NCBI RefSeq assembly: GCF_040881935.1
Contig: NZ_JBBECH010000051.1
Coordinates: 1-64,000 of the forward strand
Source of the DNA: Saccharospirillum sp040881935
GTDB lineage: Bacteria; Pseudomonadota; Gammaproteobacteria; Pseudomonadales; Natronospirillaceae
Reading direction: 5' to 3'
DNA length: 64,000 bases
The position numbers were made by a program, and so were the translations under genes. The notes beneath the pieces are model-generated. The model was not told the DNA's origin, did no database searches, and worked only from the letters and a program-made list of their open reading frames with translations. This document shows positions 52,021 to 59,648 of this stretch, piece by piece (the stretch's first letter is position 1; each line of letters opens with the position of its first letter).

Positions 52021-52899
52021 TCAACGTTCCCAGTAAAGCCGCATTGGGTTGTCGATCAGCAATTTTTGCTGCAGTTCTTCGGTAGGCGCGATATGCGGAA
52101 TCACGTCGACCAGCTGGCCATCGTCCGGTACATGCGACGACATGTTCGGGTGCGGCCAGTCGGTACCCCAGAGCACGCGCTCGGGAAAAGTTTCGACTAG
52201 CTTGCGGGCAAACGGAATCACATCAGTGTACGGCGGTCCGTCGATGGTCAGGCGTTCCGGGCAGCTGACTTTGACCCAGATGTTCGGGTTGTCGGCCAGC
52301 AAGCCAACGAACGATGCAAACTCGGCACTGTCGACGCCCTTGCTGACATCGGGCCGGCCCATATGATCGACCACTATGGTGGTGTCGAACTTAGCCAGCA
52401 GCGGCTTCAAGCCTTCAAGATCAGGCGCTTCGAAATAAACAACAATGTGCCAGCCGAAGGGTTTGATTTTCTCGGCGATTTCCAGAAAATCTTCCCAGGG
52501 CGTGGTGTCGACCAGGCGTTTAACAAAGTTGAAACGCACGCCACGAACACCGGCTTTGTCCATCTTTTTCAGTTCTTCATGGGTGACTTCTTTACCTACA
52601 AAGGCAATGCCACGGGCTTTGTCACCAGCGGTGACCAATGCATCGACCAGGGCATCGTTATTCTTGCCATGGCAGGATGCCTGCACAATGACATTGCGGC
52701 TGAAGCCGAGATGATCGCGCAAAGCAAATAATTGATCCTTACCGGCGTCACAAGGTGTGTATTTGCGTTCCGGCGCATAGGGAAACTGATCGGCCGGGCC
52801 AAACACATGGCAGTGCGCATCGACGGCACCTTCAGGCGCTTTATAGTCTGGTTTTTTCGGATTCGGATGAAACGGCAAATAGCCTTCACTCATGGTCAT
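52021..52899 (-). CDS. ligI: 2-pyrone-4,6-dicarboxylate lactonase
   Basis: A 292-residue amidohydrolase-fold enzyme that hydrolyses 2-pyrone-4,6-dicarboxylate to 4-oxalomesaconate. VDAHCHVFGPADQFPYAPER is the HxH segment, RNVIVQASCHG and GVRGVRFNFVKRLVD the substrate Arg/His region, VVDHMGRPDV the next His, and VLWGTDWPHPNM the catalytic Asp. The match to LigI is strong. Preceded by AGGAG; operon with ligC. Confidence 0.93.
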   Translation of the reverse strand: MTMSEGYLPFHPNPKKPDYKAPEGAVDAHCHVFGPADQFPYAPERKYTPCDAGKDQLFALRDHLGFSRNVIVQASCHGKNNDALVDALVTAGDKARGIAFVGKEVTHEELKKMDKAGVRGVRFNFVKRLVDTTPWEDFLEIAEKIKPFGWHIVVYFEAPDLEGLKPLLAKFDTTIVVDHMGRPDVSKGVDSAEFASFVGLLADNPNIWVKVSCPERLTIDGPPYTDVIPFARKLVETFPERVLWGTDWPHPNMSSHVPDDGQLVDVIPHIAPTEELQQKLLIDNPMRLYWER

Positions 52900-52955
52900 A
52901 GTCTGATCTCCTGACTGCGGCTTTCGTTGGCAGTCGTGGTTGTTCGGGTGGCATG

Positions 52956-53072
52956 GGGTCGGGTCGGACGCTGTCTTCCCGAACGGGGTCGGCGTGAATA
53001 CGTCCTTGTAGCCTTGGTCGCAGCATCCATGCTGCGAACACCCCCTTATTGGAAAGCCAGCGCCCGACCCTT
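52956..53072. repeat. Large covarying hairpin element, copy E (diverged, inverted)
   Basis: Arms GGGTCGGACGCTGTCTTCCC and CCAGCGCCCGACCC pair with a few mismatches. The core is GGGGTCGGCGTGAATACGTC then TTGGTCGCAGCATCCATGCT, in the orientation of copy C, with more substitutions. No clear outer inverted ends. It lies between ligI and the tautomerase gene. Confidence 0.75.
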
Positions 53073-53082
53073 GGCCGGGTGG

Positions 53083-54126
53083 TTAAACGAACACCTGGCC
53101 GTCCATCAATTTTCTGGCGGTACGCAAAATCGCTGCGCTTTCAATGTCGCCTTTTTCATCCCGCGTCAGTACAACGGTCGTCTCGCCAATTGGATGTTCA
53201 ATCGCCATGGTATCACCGGACAGCTCGGCTACTTCGTGTGCAACGCTGTGTTCAATGGCGGCGGCAGTGGCGACCGATACCGCGCCCAGCACGCCAATGG
53301 AGGCGTGGCAGCGGTGTGGAATAAACGTTCGTGTAGAAAGTACACCGCCTTGTGTTGGTGCGCTGACCAGGGTCATTTTTGGTACGGTTTTATCCGTTAC
53401 ATCACCCAGGTTCATCAGGTAGCCAGCCTGCAGACGAATCTTTTCCAGGCGGGCTTTCAGCGTGTCGTTGGCATCCAGTTCTTCGCGGGTTTCAGTGCCG
53501 GTGATGTCGAAATCACGGGCGCGCAGAATTACGCAGGGCATGCCGTTATCGATGCAGGTGATGCGGGTGCCTTCGACGGTGTCGTACGGGTTGCCTGTTG
53601 GTAGCAGCGCGCCGCAGCTGGAACCGGCGGTGTCTTTAAACGTAATCAGAACCGGTGCGGAGGTTCCTGGTACGCCGTCGATGGCGGCATCGCCGTCATA
53701 GTTGACCTGGCCGCTAGGTGTCATGACGCGGGCGACGGCTACCTGACCGGTGTTGGCCATAAAGATGCGCACGTCGGTTTCATCACCGGTTGCACTAACC
53801 AGGCCGCGTTCAATCGCAAACGGGCCGACGCCAGCCAGCATATTGCCGCAGTTCTGGGCGTCGGAAACCAGTGCCTGATCCACGTAGACCTGCAGGAACA
53901 GGTATTCAACGTCACAGTCGTCGCGGTCGGACTTTTTAACAATGGCGACCTTGGACGTCAGCGGGTCAGCCCCGCCCATGCCATCGATCTGGCGCGGGTC
54001 GGGCGAGCCCATGACGCGCAGTAAGGTGGCGTCGCGTTTGGCGGTATCTTCGGGTAAATCATTGGCCAGAAAGTAGCCACCCTTGGAGGTGCCGCCGCGC
54101 ATCCACATGCAGGCGATCTCAGACAT
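53083..54126 (-). CDS. ligU: 4-oxalomesaconate tautomerase
   Basis: A 347-residue PrpF/DUF453-family isomerase. CMWMRGGTSKGGYFLANDLP and RQIDGMGGADPLTSKVAIV are the family signature with the active-site loop, and LVSDAQNCGNMLAGVGPFAI carries the conserved Cys/Asn region. It would interconvert keto and enol forms of 4-oxalomesaconate. GalD is the equivalent in pseudomonads. It overlaps the aldolase gene by eight bases. Confidence 0.9.
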   Translation of the reverse strand: MSEIACMWMRGGTSKGGYFLANDLPEDTAKRDATLLRVMGSPDPRQIDGMGGADPLTSKVAIVKKSDRDDCDVEYLFLQVYVDQALVSDAQNCGNMLAGVGPFAIERGLVSATGDETDVRIFMANTGQVAVARVMTPSGQVNYDGDAAIDGVPGTSAPVLITFKDTAGSSCGALLPTGNPYDTVEGTRITCIDNGMPCVILRARDFDITGTETREELDANDTLKARLEKIRLQAGYLMNLGDVTDKTVPKMTLVSAPTQGGVLSTRTFIPHRCHASIGVLGAVSVATAAAIEHSVAHEVAELSGDTMAIEHPIGETTVVLTRDEKGDIESAAILRTARKLMDGQVFV

Positions 54127-54808
54127 ATTTCAGGCCCTTTTCAGCAAGCCGTTCGCGCATGCTGTAGATGTCGAGACCCAGCTCTCCGGCGGCCAGACGC
54201 AGGCGTTTGGCTTCTTCGTTGGCCATGCGCTGGCGTGATTTTTCCAGCACTTCGGCGGCTTCTTCGCGGCGCACCACACAAACGCCATCGTCATCGGCGA
54301 CGATGATGTCGCCCGGGTTGACCAGTTCACCAGCGCATACCACTGGAACGTTGACCGAACCCAGAGTTTCTTTCACGGTGCCCTGTGCAAACACATTCTT
54401 TGACCAGACCGGGAAGTTCATTTCGGTCAGATCTTTGGTGTCGCGTACACCGCCATCGATAATTAGGCCAACGCCACCGCGTGCTTGCATGGAGGTGGCC
54501 AGCAGGTCACCAAAGTAGCCGGCGTTGGAAGGCGAGGTCGGTGCCAGCACCAGAATATCGCCGGGTTTTACCTGTTCGATGGCCACATGCACCATCCAGT
54601 TATCGCACGGCGGAGCTGAAATGGTAACGGCAGAAGCCGCTACCTGGGCACCTTTGTAGATGGGTCGCATGTAATCGGCCAGCAGGCCCTTGCGCCCCTG
54701 GGATTCATGAACGGTGGCAACGCCACATTCAGCCAGACCGTCGATAATCGCCTGGTCGGCGCGTTCAATGTGTTGTACAACAACGTTGGGTTGGGACAAA
54801 GTAGACAT
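54119..54808 (-). CDS. ligK: 4-carboxy-4-hydroxy-2-oxoadipate aldolase/oxaloacetate decarboxylase
   Basis: A 229-residue class II (metal) pyruvate aldolase of the RraA-like fold. It splits 4-carboxy-4-hydroxy-2-oxoadipate into pyruvate and oxaloacetate. GVATVHESQGRKGLLADYMR is the N-terminal signature, GGVGLIIDGGVRDTKDL the metal/substrate loop (G-x-R-D), and VNPGDIIVADDDGVCVVRRE the C-terminal block. The ATG at 54808 has GGAGG six bases upstream and replaces the in-frame ATG at 54820. The hydratase LigJ between tautomerase and aldolase is not in the window. Confidence 0.92.
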   Translation of the reverse strand: MSTLSQPNVVVQHIERADQAIIDGLAECGVATVHESQGRKGLLADYMRPIYKGAQVAASAVTISAPPCDNWMVHVAIEQVKPGDILVLAPTSPSNAGYFGDLLATSMQARGGVGLIIDGGVRDTKDLTEMNFPVWSKNVFAQGTVKETLGSVNVPVVCAGELVNPGDIIVADDDGVCVVRREEAAEVLEKSRQRMANEEAKRLRLAAGELGLDIYSMRERLAEKGLKYV

Positions 54809-54889
54809 AGTAGCCTCCATTATTCATTGCACCGGAGTCTGAAAAACCAGCCCCGATGAATTGTTTTATTTGGCAAGGGCACCCACTTT

Positions 54890-55110
54890 AGTGCCAGGTG
54901 CCGGGTTAGCTTTTCAGGGGTAGGCCGCAACATGGACTAAAACGCCTGGAGCGTTTTAGCATGAGCGCAGCGAGCCCGAAGGGTGAATCCCATGGATGGG
55001 ATTCATATCATGCGGTCTAGGCCCCATGGATGGGTTTACGCCGACCCCTGCCAGGCTCACCCGGAACCCGGCACGGACTCCTTGCACACAACAAACCCGA
55101 GCGCTGAAAC
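54890..55110. repeat. Large covarying hairpin element, copy D with nested insertion
   Basis: Arms GTGCCAGGTGCCGGGTTAGC.. (54890-54920) and 55045-55075 pair imperfectly; the right outer end is AGCGCTGAAACCTGAGTTAC. The core loop CATGGATG is interrupted after CATGG by about 75 bp that contains AAAACGCCTGGAGCGTTTT and a second CCCATGGATGGGA palindrome, and then resumes CGGTCTAGGCCCCATGGATG. It lies between ligK and the dctM gene. Confidence 0.82.
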
Positions 55111-55115
55111 CTGAG

Positions 55116-56402
55116 TTACAACAACCCGAGTGCCAGCACCGGAAACCCGATTATCAATGCAAGACGCACGATGTCTGACAGCACAAAAGGAATAACCCCT
55201 TTAAAGATAGAGGTGATGCGCACGTCTTTGGCGACGGAATTGATGACGAACACGTTCATGCCAATGGGTGGTGTAATCAGGCCCAGTTCAACGGTGATCA
55301 CGGTCACAATGCCAAACCAGATCGGATCGAAACCGGCCGCCATCGCCAGCGGGTATACGATGGGTACGGTCAGTAGCAGCATGGCAATACTGTCCATCAC
55401 CATACCCAGCACAATGTACAGCGCCAGAATGCACAGCAGGATCATAAACGGCGACAGTTCCAGCGCCGTGACCGTATTCACCAGGCTGTTCGACACCTGA
55501 GATACCGACAGGAAGACACTGAAGATTTCTGCGCCGATCACCATGAAGAAAATCATTGTGGAAACCACCAGGGTTTCCGCTACGGCATCGACAAAATCTT
55601 TCCAGTTCATGCCCCGGTACAGAGCGATGATCAGGGCACCGAAGGCACCTACTGAAGCAGCTTCGGTGGGGGTGAAAATACCACCGTAAATGCCACCAAT
55701 AATCAGTGCGAAGATACCACCGAAAGGGATAAGCCCTTTAAGGCCCGACAGTTTTTGTCGCAGTGTTGTGGCTTCACCGGGCGTCGCCAGATGCGGAAAT
55801 ATTTTTACCGTTATCGCAATGGCAGCCATGTACAACAACAGGCCCATAAAGCCGGGAATAATGCCGGCAATGAACATGTCGCCGACAGACTGTTCAGTCA
55901 ACAGGCCATACAGCAGCAAGGCAATGGAAGGCGGAATCATGATGCCCAGGGTGCCGCCTGCGGCCAGAGTGCCAGTGGCCAGAGAATCGGCGTAGCCATT
56001 CTTCTTCATTTCCGGCAAGGCAACTTTCGACATGCTCGCGGCGGTTGCCAGTGAAGAACCGGAGATCGCAGAGAAAATGCCGCACGATGTTACCGCTGCC
56101 AATGCCATGCCACCGCGCCAGGCACCGAACAGGGTTTTGGCACCGTGAAACAGTTCAGCCGACATGCGCGCCTTGGAGGCGAGTACTCCCATGAAAATAA
56201 ACATCGGAATCGGGCTGAAATCGTAATTGGAAATGGTTTCGAAAGCGCCGCTTTCCAGAATGGAAATGGCCGGGTCAAAGGCGACGATCCAGCCAAAGCC
56301 GATAAAACCCGCGATCGCCATGCCCAATGCAATGGGCATACGCAGTGCGATCATGCCGAGCATACCGGCGACACAGATAAAACCGATCAGTTGTGAACTC
56401 AT
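55116..56402 (-). CDS. TRAP transporter large permease subunit (DctM)
   Basis: A 428-residue sodium symporter subunit. AISGSSLATAASMSKVALPE, IPPSIALLLYGLLTEQSVGD and GLITPPIGMNVFVINSVAKD are the DctM motifs. Located beside the lig genes and probably imports the aromatic acid or pyrone they degrade. It overlaps dctQ by four bases. Confidence 0.94.
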   Translation of the reverse strand: MSSQLIGFICVAGMLGMIALRMPIALGMAIAGFIGFGWIVAFDPAISILESGAFETISNYDFSPIPMFIFMGVLASKARMSAELFHGAKTLFGAWRGGMALAAVTSCGIFSAISGSSLATAASMSKVALPEMKKNGYADSLATGTLAAGGTLGIMIPPSIALLLYGLLTEQSVGDMFIAGIIPGFMGLLLYMAAIAITVKIFPHLATPGEATTLRQKLSGLKGLIPFGGIFALIIGGIYGGIFTPTEAASVGAFGALIIALYRGMNWKDFVDAVAETLVVSTMIFFMVIGAEIFSVFLSVSQVSNSLVNTVTALELSPFMILLCILALYIVLGMVMDSIAMLLLTVPIVYPLAMAAGFDPIWFGIVTVITVELGLITPPIGMNVFVINSVAKDVRITSIFKGVIPFVLSDIVRLALIIGFPVLALGLL

Positions 56403-56926
56403 AGCGTGTCACCTGCTTTCAGAGGTTCGTCTTTGATAAAAATCTCCTCCCAGGCGATGGCAAAACCGCGCAGTCCAAGCATAAACATGCCGACAGCGGC
56501 GATGTAATAAATGGTGCTCATGGGCAAGGCAAGATCCTGAGTGGTTTCACCCGACTGCAGCGCAGTATGAGCAGACTCAACCAGGCGGAAGCTCATCAGA
56601 AATCCAAAAATACCGAATAACAGGGTATACAGGCCGGAGATAATGGCTTTGATACGGTTGGACCAGCTATCGGTAAAGATATCAACCACCACCTGACCCC
56701 GGGCCAGGCAGTAGGGCATTGAATAAGCAAAGGTAATCATCATGCCGTGGCGGACCAGTTCGAAGCCACCGCTGAAGGTTAGGTCAACGGAGCCACCGGT
56801 CAGGCCGAAAATCGTACGGGTCAGAATTTCTAGCAGCACGATCACCATGGTCAGGATCAGGGCCGTACCACCGATGATATTGAAGCCGAGTGAAAGCTTT
56901 CGTATCCAGTCAATCAGGTTACGCAC
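56399..56926 (-). CDS. TRAP transporter small permease subunit (DctQ)
   Basis: A 175-residue, four-helix membrane protein. LLEILTRTIFGLTGGSVDLT is the R/N signature region and YSMPYCLARGQVVVDIFTDS the following loop. ATGA overlap with dctM. Confidence 0.92.
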   Translation of the reverse strand: MRNLIDWIRKLSLGFNIIGGTALILTMVIVLLEILTRTIFGLTGGSVDLTFSGGFELVRHGMMITFAYSMPYCLARGQVVVDIFTDSWSNRIKAIISGLYTLLFGIFGFLMSFRLVESAHTALQSGETTQDLALPMSTIYYIAAVGMFMLGLRGFAIAWEEIFIKDEPLKAGDTL

Positions 56927-56953
56927 AGGGATCGCTCCAGGGAAACAGGAAGG

Positions 56954-56988
56954 CAGTGCCTTACGCCCTCATCGGGCGCAAGGCACTG
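56954..56988 (-). terminator. Hairpin between dctP and dctQ
   Basis: CAGTGCCTTACGCCC, loop TCAT, and GGGCGCAAGGCACTG form a strong 14-15-bp stem. It is the counterpart of the palindrome at 11919 in the other operon and probably protects or attenuates after the receptor message. Confidence 0.6.
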
Positions 56989-57000
56989 ATTCAAAGTCGT

Positions 57001-58023
57001 TTAGACTTCACACTGTGAACGCAACGCCATCGCGCGCTCGTACACTTCACGGGCAGGCAGACCACGGCCTTCCAGATCAGCCAGGTAGGTCTCTTTGGCA
57101 CGCTCGATGTACGGTGCCCAGGCCGGGTTGCTGGTGCCGCCTTCGATCTGAATGATCTCGTGACCGGCATCGACCGCCTGCTGGCGACCGGCAACGTCTT
57201 GAGCATCAAACACTTCGCCGGCTCTCAGCGACCAGTCCATGCCGGAGTTGGCATCGATAACCGCTTTGTTTTCGGCAGACAGGTTGCTATAGACACTTTC
57301 GTTCATGGTCAGAATGAACGCCAGGGTGTACAGGCCACCGATTTCAGTGTGTGAATCGGATAGCTCGTTCAGGCGGAAAGACAAAGCACCTTCCCAGGGC
57401 AGGGCAACACCATCGATAACGCCACGCTGCATGGAAGTGTAGCTTTCAGGCGCCGCCATCCCGACTGGCTGGGCACCCAGTTCAGTCAGAATGTTACCCA
57501 CAACAGTGGTCGGGCGACGAATGCGCAGACCTTCCAGGTCGTCAGGCGAGTCGATGCTGGTGCCGGAAACGTGGAAACCGCCCGGGCCATGCGTGAAAAT
57601 GAAGATGGGCTGGGTGTCGCTGTATTCCTCGTCGATGTGACCTTCGTCCATCAGGTTTTGCAAAATGCAGGCACCTTGCTTGCCGCTGTCGGAAACGCCT
57701 GGCAGTTCAACCAGCTGGGTTAGCGGGAAACGGTTGGCCGTGTAGCCCTGAACCGTCGCTGTGGCGTCCATGATGCGGTTTTTAACAGCATCATACTGAG
57801 CCGGTGGTGCTGCCAGTTGGCCGCTTGGGTAGACTTGTACTTCAATGCGGCCATCGGAGTCCGCTTCGACCGCATCGGCCCAGGCCTGTACGACGTCGGT
57901 ATGGGCAGCAGCGACCGCTGGCCACAGGTGGCCAACGCGCAAGGTGACTTCTTCAGCCTGCACAGAGGCGGCGGAAACAGCCATCAGGCCAATCAGGGAT
58001 GTTGTCTTAACGTGCTTAAGCAT
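57001..58023 (-). CDS. TRAP transporter substrate-binding protein (DctP type)
   Basis: A 340-residue periplasmic receptor with a signal peptide (about 1-23, cut near VQA/EE). VTLRVGHLWPAVAAAHTDVV is the first strand, and SPDDLEGLRIRRPT (about 163-176) holds the conserved Arg. Divergent from the LysR gene at 58355. Likely ligand: an aromatic or pyrone carboxylate, by association with the lig genes. Confidence 0.92.
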   Translation of the reverse strand: MLKHVKTTSLIGLMAVSAASVQAEEVTLRVGHLWPAVAAAHTDVVQAWADAVEADSDGRIEVQVYPSGQLAAPPAQYDAVKNRIMDATATVQGYTANRFPLTQLVELPGVSDSGKQGACILQNLMDEGHIDEEYSDTQPIFIFTHGPGGFHVSGTSIDSPDDLEGLRIRRPTTVVGNILTELGAQPVGMAAPESYTSMQRGVIDGVALPWEGALSFRLNELSDSHTEIGGLYTLAFILTMNESVYSNLSAENKAVIDANSGMDWSLRAGEVFDAQDVAGRQQAVDAGHEIIQIEGGTSNPAWAPYIERAKETYLADLEGRGLPAREVYERAMALRSQCEV

Positions 58024-58300
58024 AATTCAGTTACCTCGTTGTTTTTTTAATACACAAGCCCCCTGGGCTCGTGTATCCGGCCAGTCTTTCCCGGCCAGGC
58101 GGCTTCTTACTGCAAGACTGCTGCAAGTTCCAATCGACACGTGCCCAAGCGTTCGGGGTAGTTGTCGACCATTGGCACAGAGTGTAATCCAGATCCTGAA
58201 TTTCGCCTGAACGATCAGGCAATCTGCAACCGTTATGAACCCAGTATTCACAGCCTGGCGCGGATGAACCAGTTAGTTTTCCTTAACAAGGTATTAATTT

Positions 58301-58331
58301 ATGTTATAAGTTGGTTAAACTTATGTAACAT
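58301..58331. promoter_or_regulatory. Inverted repeat, putative operator of the lig/TRAP LysR
   Basis: ATGTTATAAGTT-6-AACTTATGTAACAT is a near-perfect 31-bp inverted repeat with an AT-rich centre, 24-54 bp before the regulator's start and in the divergent region to dctP. Its length is greater than the usual LysR box, which would suit a protein with two HTH domains. Confidence 0.6.
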
Positions 58332-58354
58332 TTCAAGCGAATGGGAGCCGTGTA

Positions 58355-59599
58355 TTGCTTGATAAGATCCCCAATTTACGGCATTTGCGGGCCTTTAGTG
58401 AGGTCGCTCGCTCGCACAGCATCAGCGCGGCGGCCGAGCGTATTTTTCTGTCGCAATCGGCAGTGACCCAAGCCGTTGGCAAGCTTGAGGCCCGTCTGGG
58501 CATCGGTTTGTTCGTGCGACGCCATAACGGCATGTACCTGACCGACAGTGGCGAATTGCTGGTGCACCGGGTAGACCGCTGCATGGCGTTTCTGCGCACC
58601 GGTGCGCGGGAGGCGGTGCGCATTGCCGATCGCAAGCAGGAAGGGGTTCGGGCGTCTGTTCATCCCTCTGATCAGATGACCAACGCCCACTTGCGTGCTT
58701 TGCTGGCGTTGCAAACCGCGACCAGCTATAGCACGGCGGCCCGGTCGTTGGGTATTTCGCAGCCGGCGGTCTATCGCGCCGCCGGTGAGCTGGAAGGGTT
58801 GCTCAACGCGGTTCTGTTCGAAAAAACCAGCATTGGTATCAGCCTGACCCGCGCTGCGTTGCGCCTGGCACGCTTCGCCTTGCTGGGGTTGCGCGAACTC
58901 GAGCAAGGGCTATTTGAAGTGCATGAAATGCAGGGGGCGGATTCCACTCTGATTCGGGTCGGCTCCATGCCGCTGGCGCGAACCTTTTTGCTACCCGCGG
59001 CCATTAACCGCATTTCGGCGCTGAAGCCTGAGATTCGGGTCGATGTTCTGGAGGGGCCCTACGACGACCTGCTGAACCGGCTACTGCACGGCGAGCTGGA
59101 TTTACTGATCGGCGCGCTGCGTGACCCGGCACCGAGTTCGGACATTCACCAGGAACAACTGCTGACCAGCCCGATCTCGGTGGTGGCGCGCAAACAACAC
59201 CCGCTGGCCGGGCGGGGTGCCCTGACACTGGAAGACCTGCACGGCTACCCCTGGGTTGTTCCGCGTGAGGGCACCCCGGCCCGGGCCCTGTTCAACCGCT
59301 TGATCGCGTCTCAGGATCCGGGGGCACTTGGCGGCGTTATTGAATGCAGCTCGCAGATCGTGATTCGGGAACTGCTGCTGGGCAGTGACCGGCTGACCTT
59401 CATTTCCAGCCACCAGATCGAACACGAGCAGCAGGAAGGCATTCTCACGGTGCTGAACGTCGACATGCCCCCGGTCGAGCGCCCGATTGGCATCACCACG
59501 CGCAAGGACTGGCAACCGACCACCACTCAGCGGTTGTTTATCTCCATCGTTCGTTCACTGGCGCAGGCGCTGGCGAGTACTAGCCGCAAGGTCAGGTGA
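58355..59599 (+). CDS. LysR family regulator with two tandem HTH domains
   Basis: A 414-residue LysR-type protein, about 100 longer than normal. The first HTH is at about 8-65 (LRHLRAFSEVARSHSISAAA, LSQSAVTQAVGKLEARLG). A second LysR-like HTH follows at about 112-168 (LRALLALQTATSYSTAARSL, ISQPAVYRAAGELEGLL). The effector domain runs from about 190 (LIRVGSMPLARTFLLPAAIN). The TTG start at 58355 has GGGAG upstream; no ATG alternative fits. It is divergent from the TRAP-lig genes and is the probable regulator of protocatechuate 4,5-cleavage. Confidence 0.9.
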   Translation: MLDKIPNLRHLRAFSEVARSHSISAAAERIFLSQSAVTQAVGKLEARLGIGLFVRRHNGMYLTDSGELLVHRVDRCMAFLRTGAREAVRIADRKQEGVRASVHPSDQMTNAHLRALLALQTATSYSTAARSLGISQPAVYRAAGELEGLLNAVLFEKTSIGISLTRAALRLARFALLGLRELEQGLFEVHEMQGADSTLIRVGSMPLARTFLLPAAINRISALKPEIRVDVLEGPYDDLLNRLLHGELDLLIGALRDPAPSSDIHQEQLLTSPISVVARKQHPLAGRGALTLEDLHGYPWVVPREGTPARALFNRLIASQDPGALGGVIECSSQIVIRELLLGSDRLTFISSHQIEHEQQEGILTVLNVDMPPVERPIGITTRKDWQPTTTQRLFISIVRSLAQALASTSRKVR

Positions 59600-59648
59600 C
59601 CACTCAGGTTGCGGGATGTCTTTGCTCAGCGAGTTTGGAATTAAGTGA

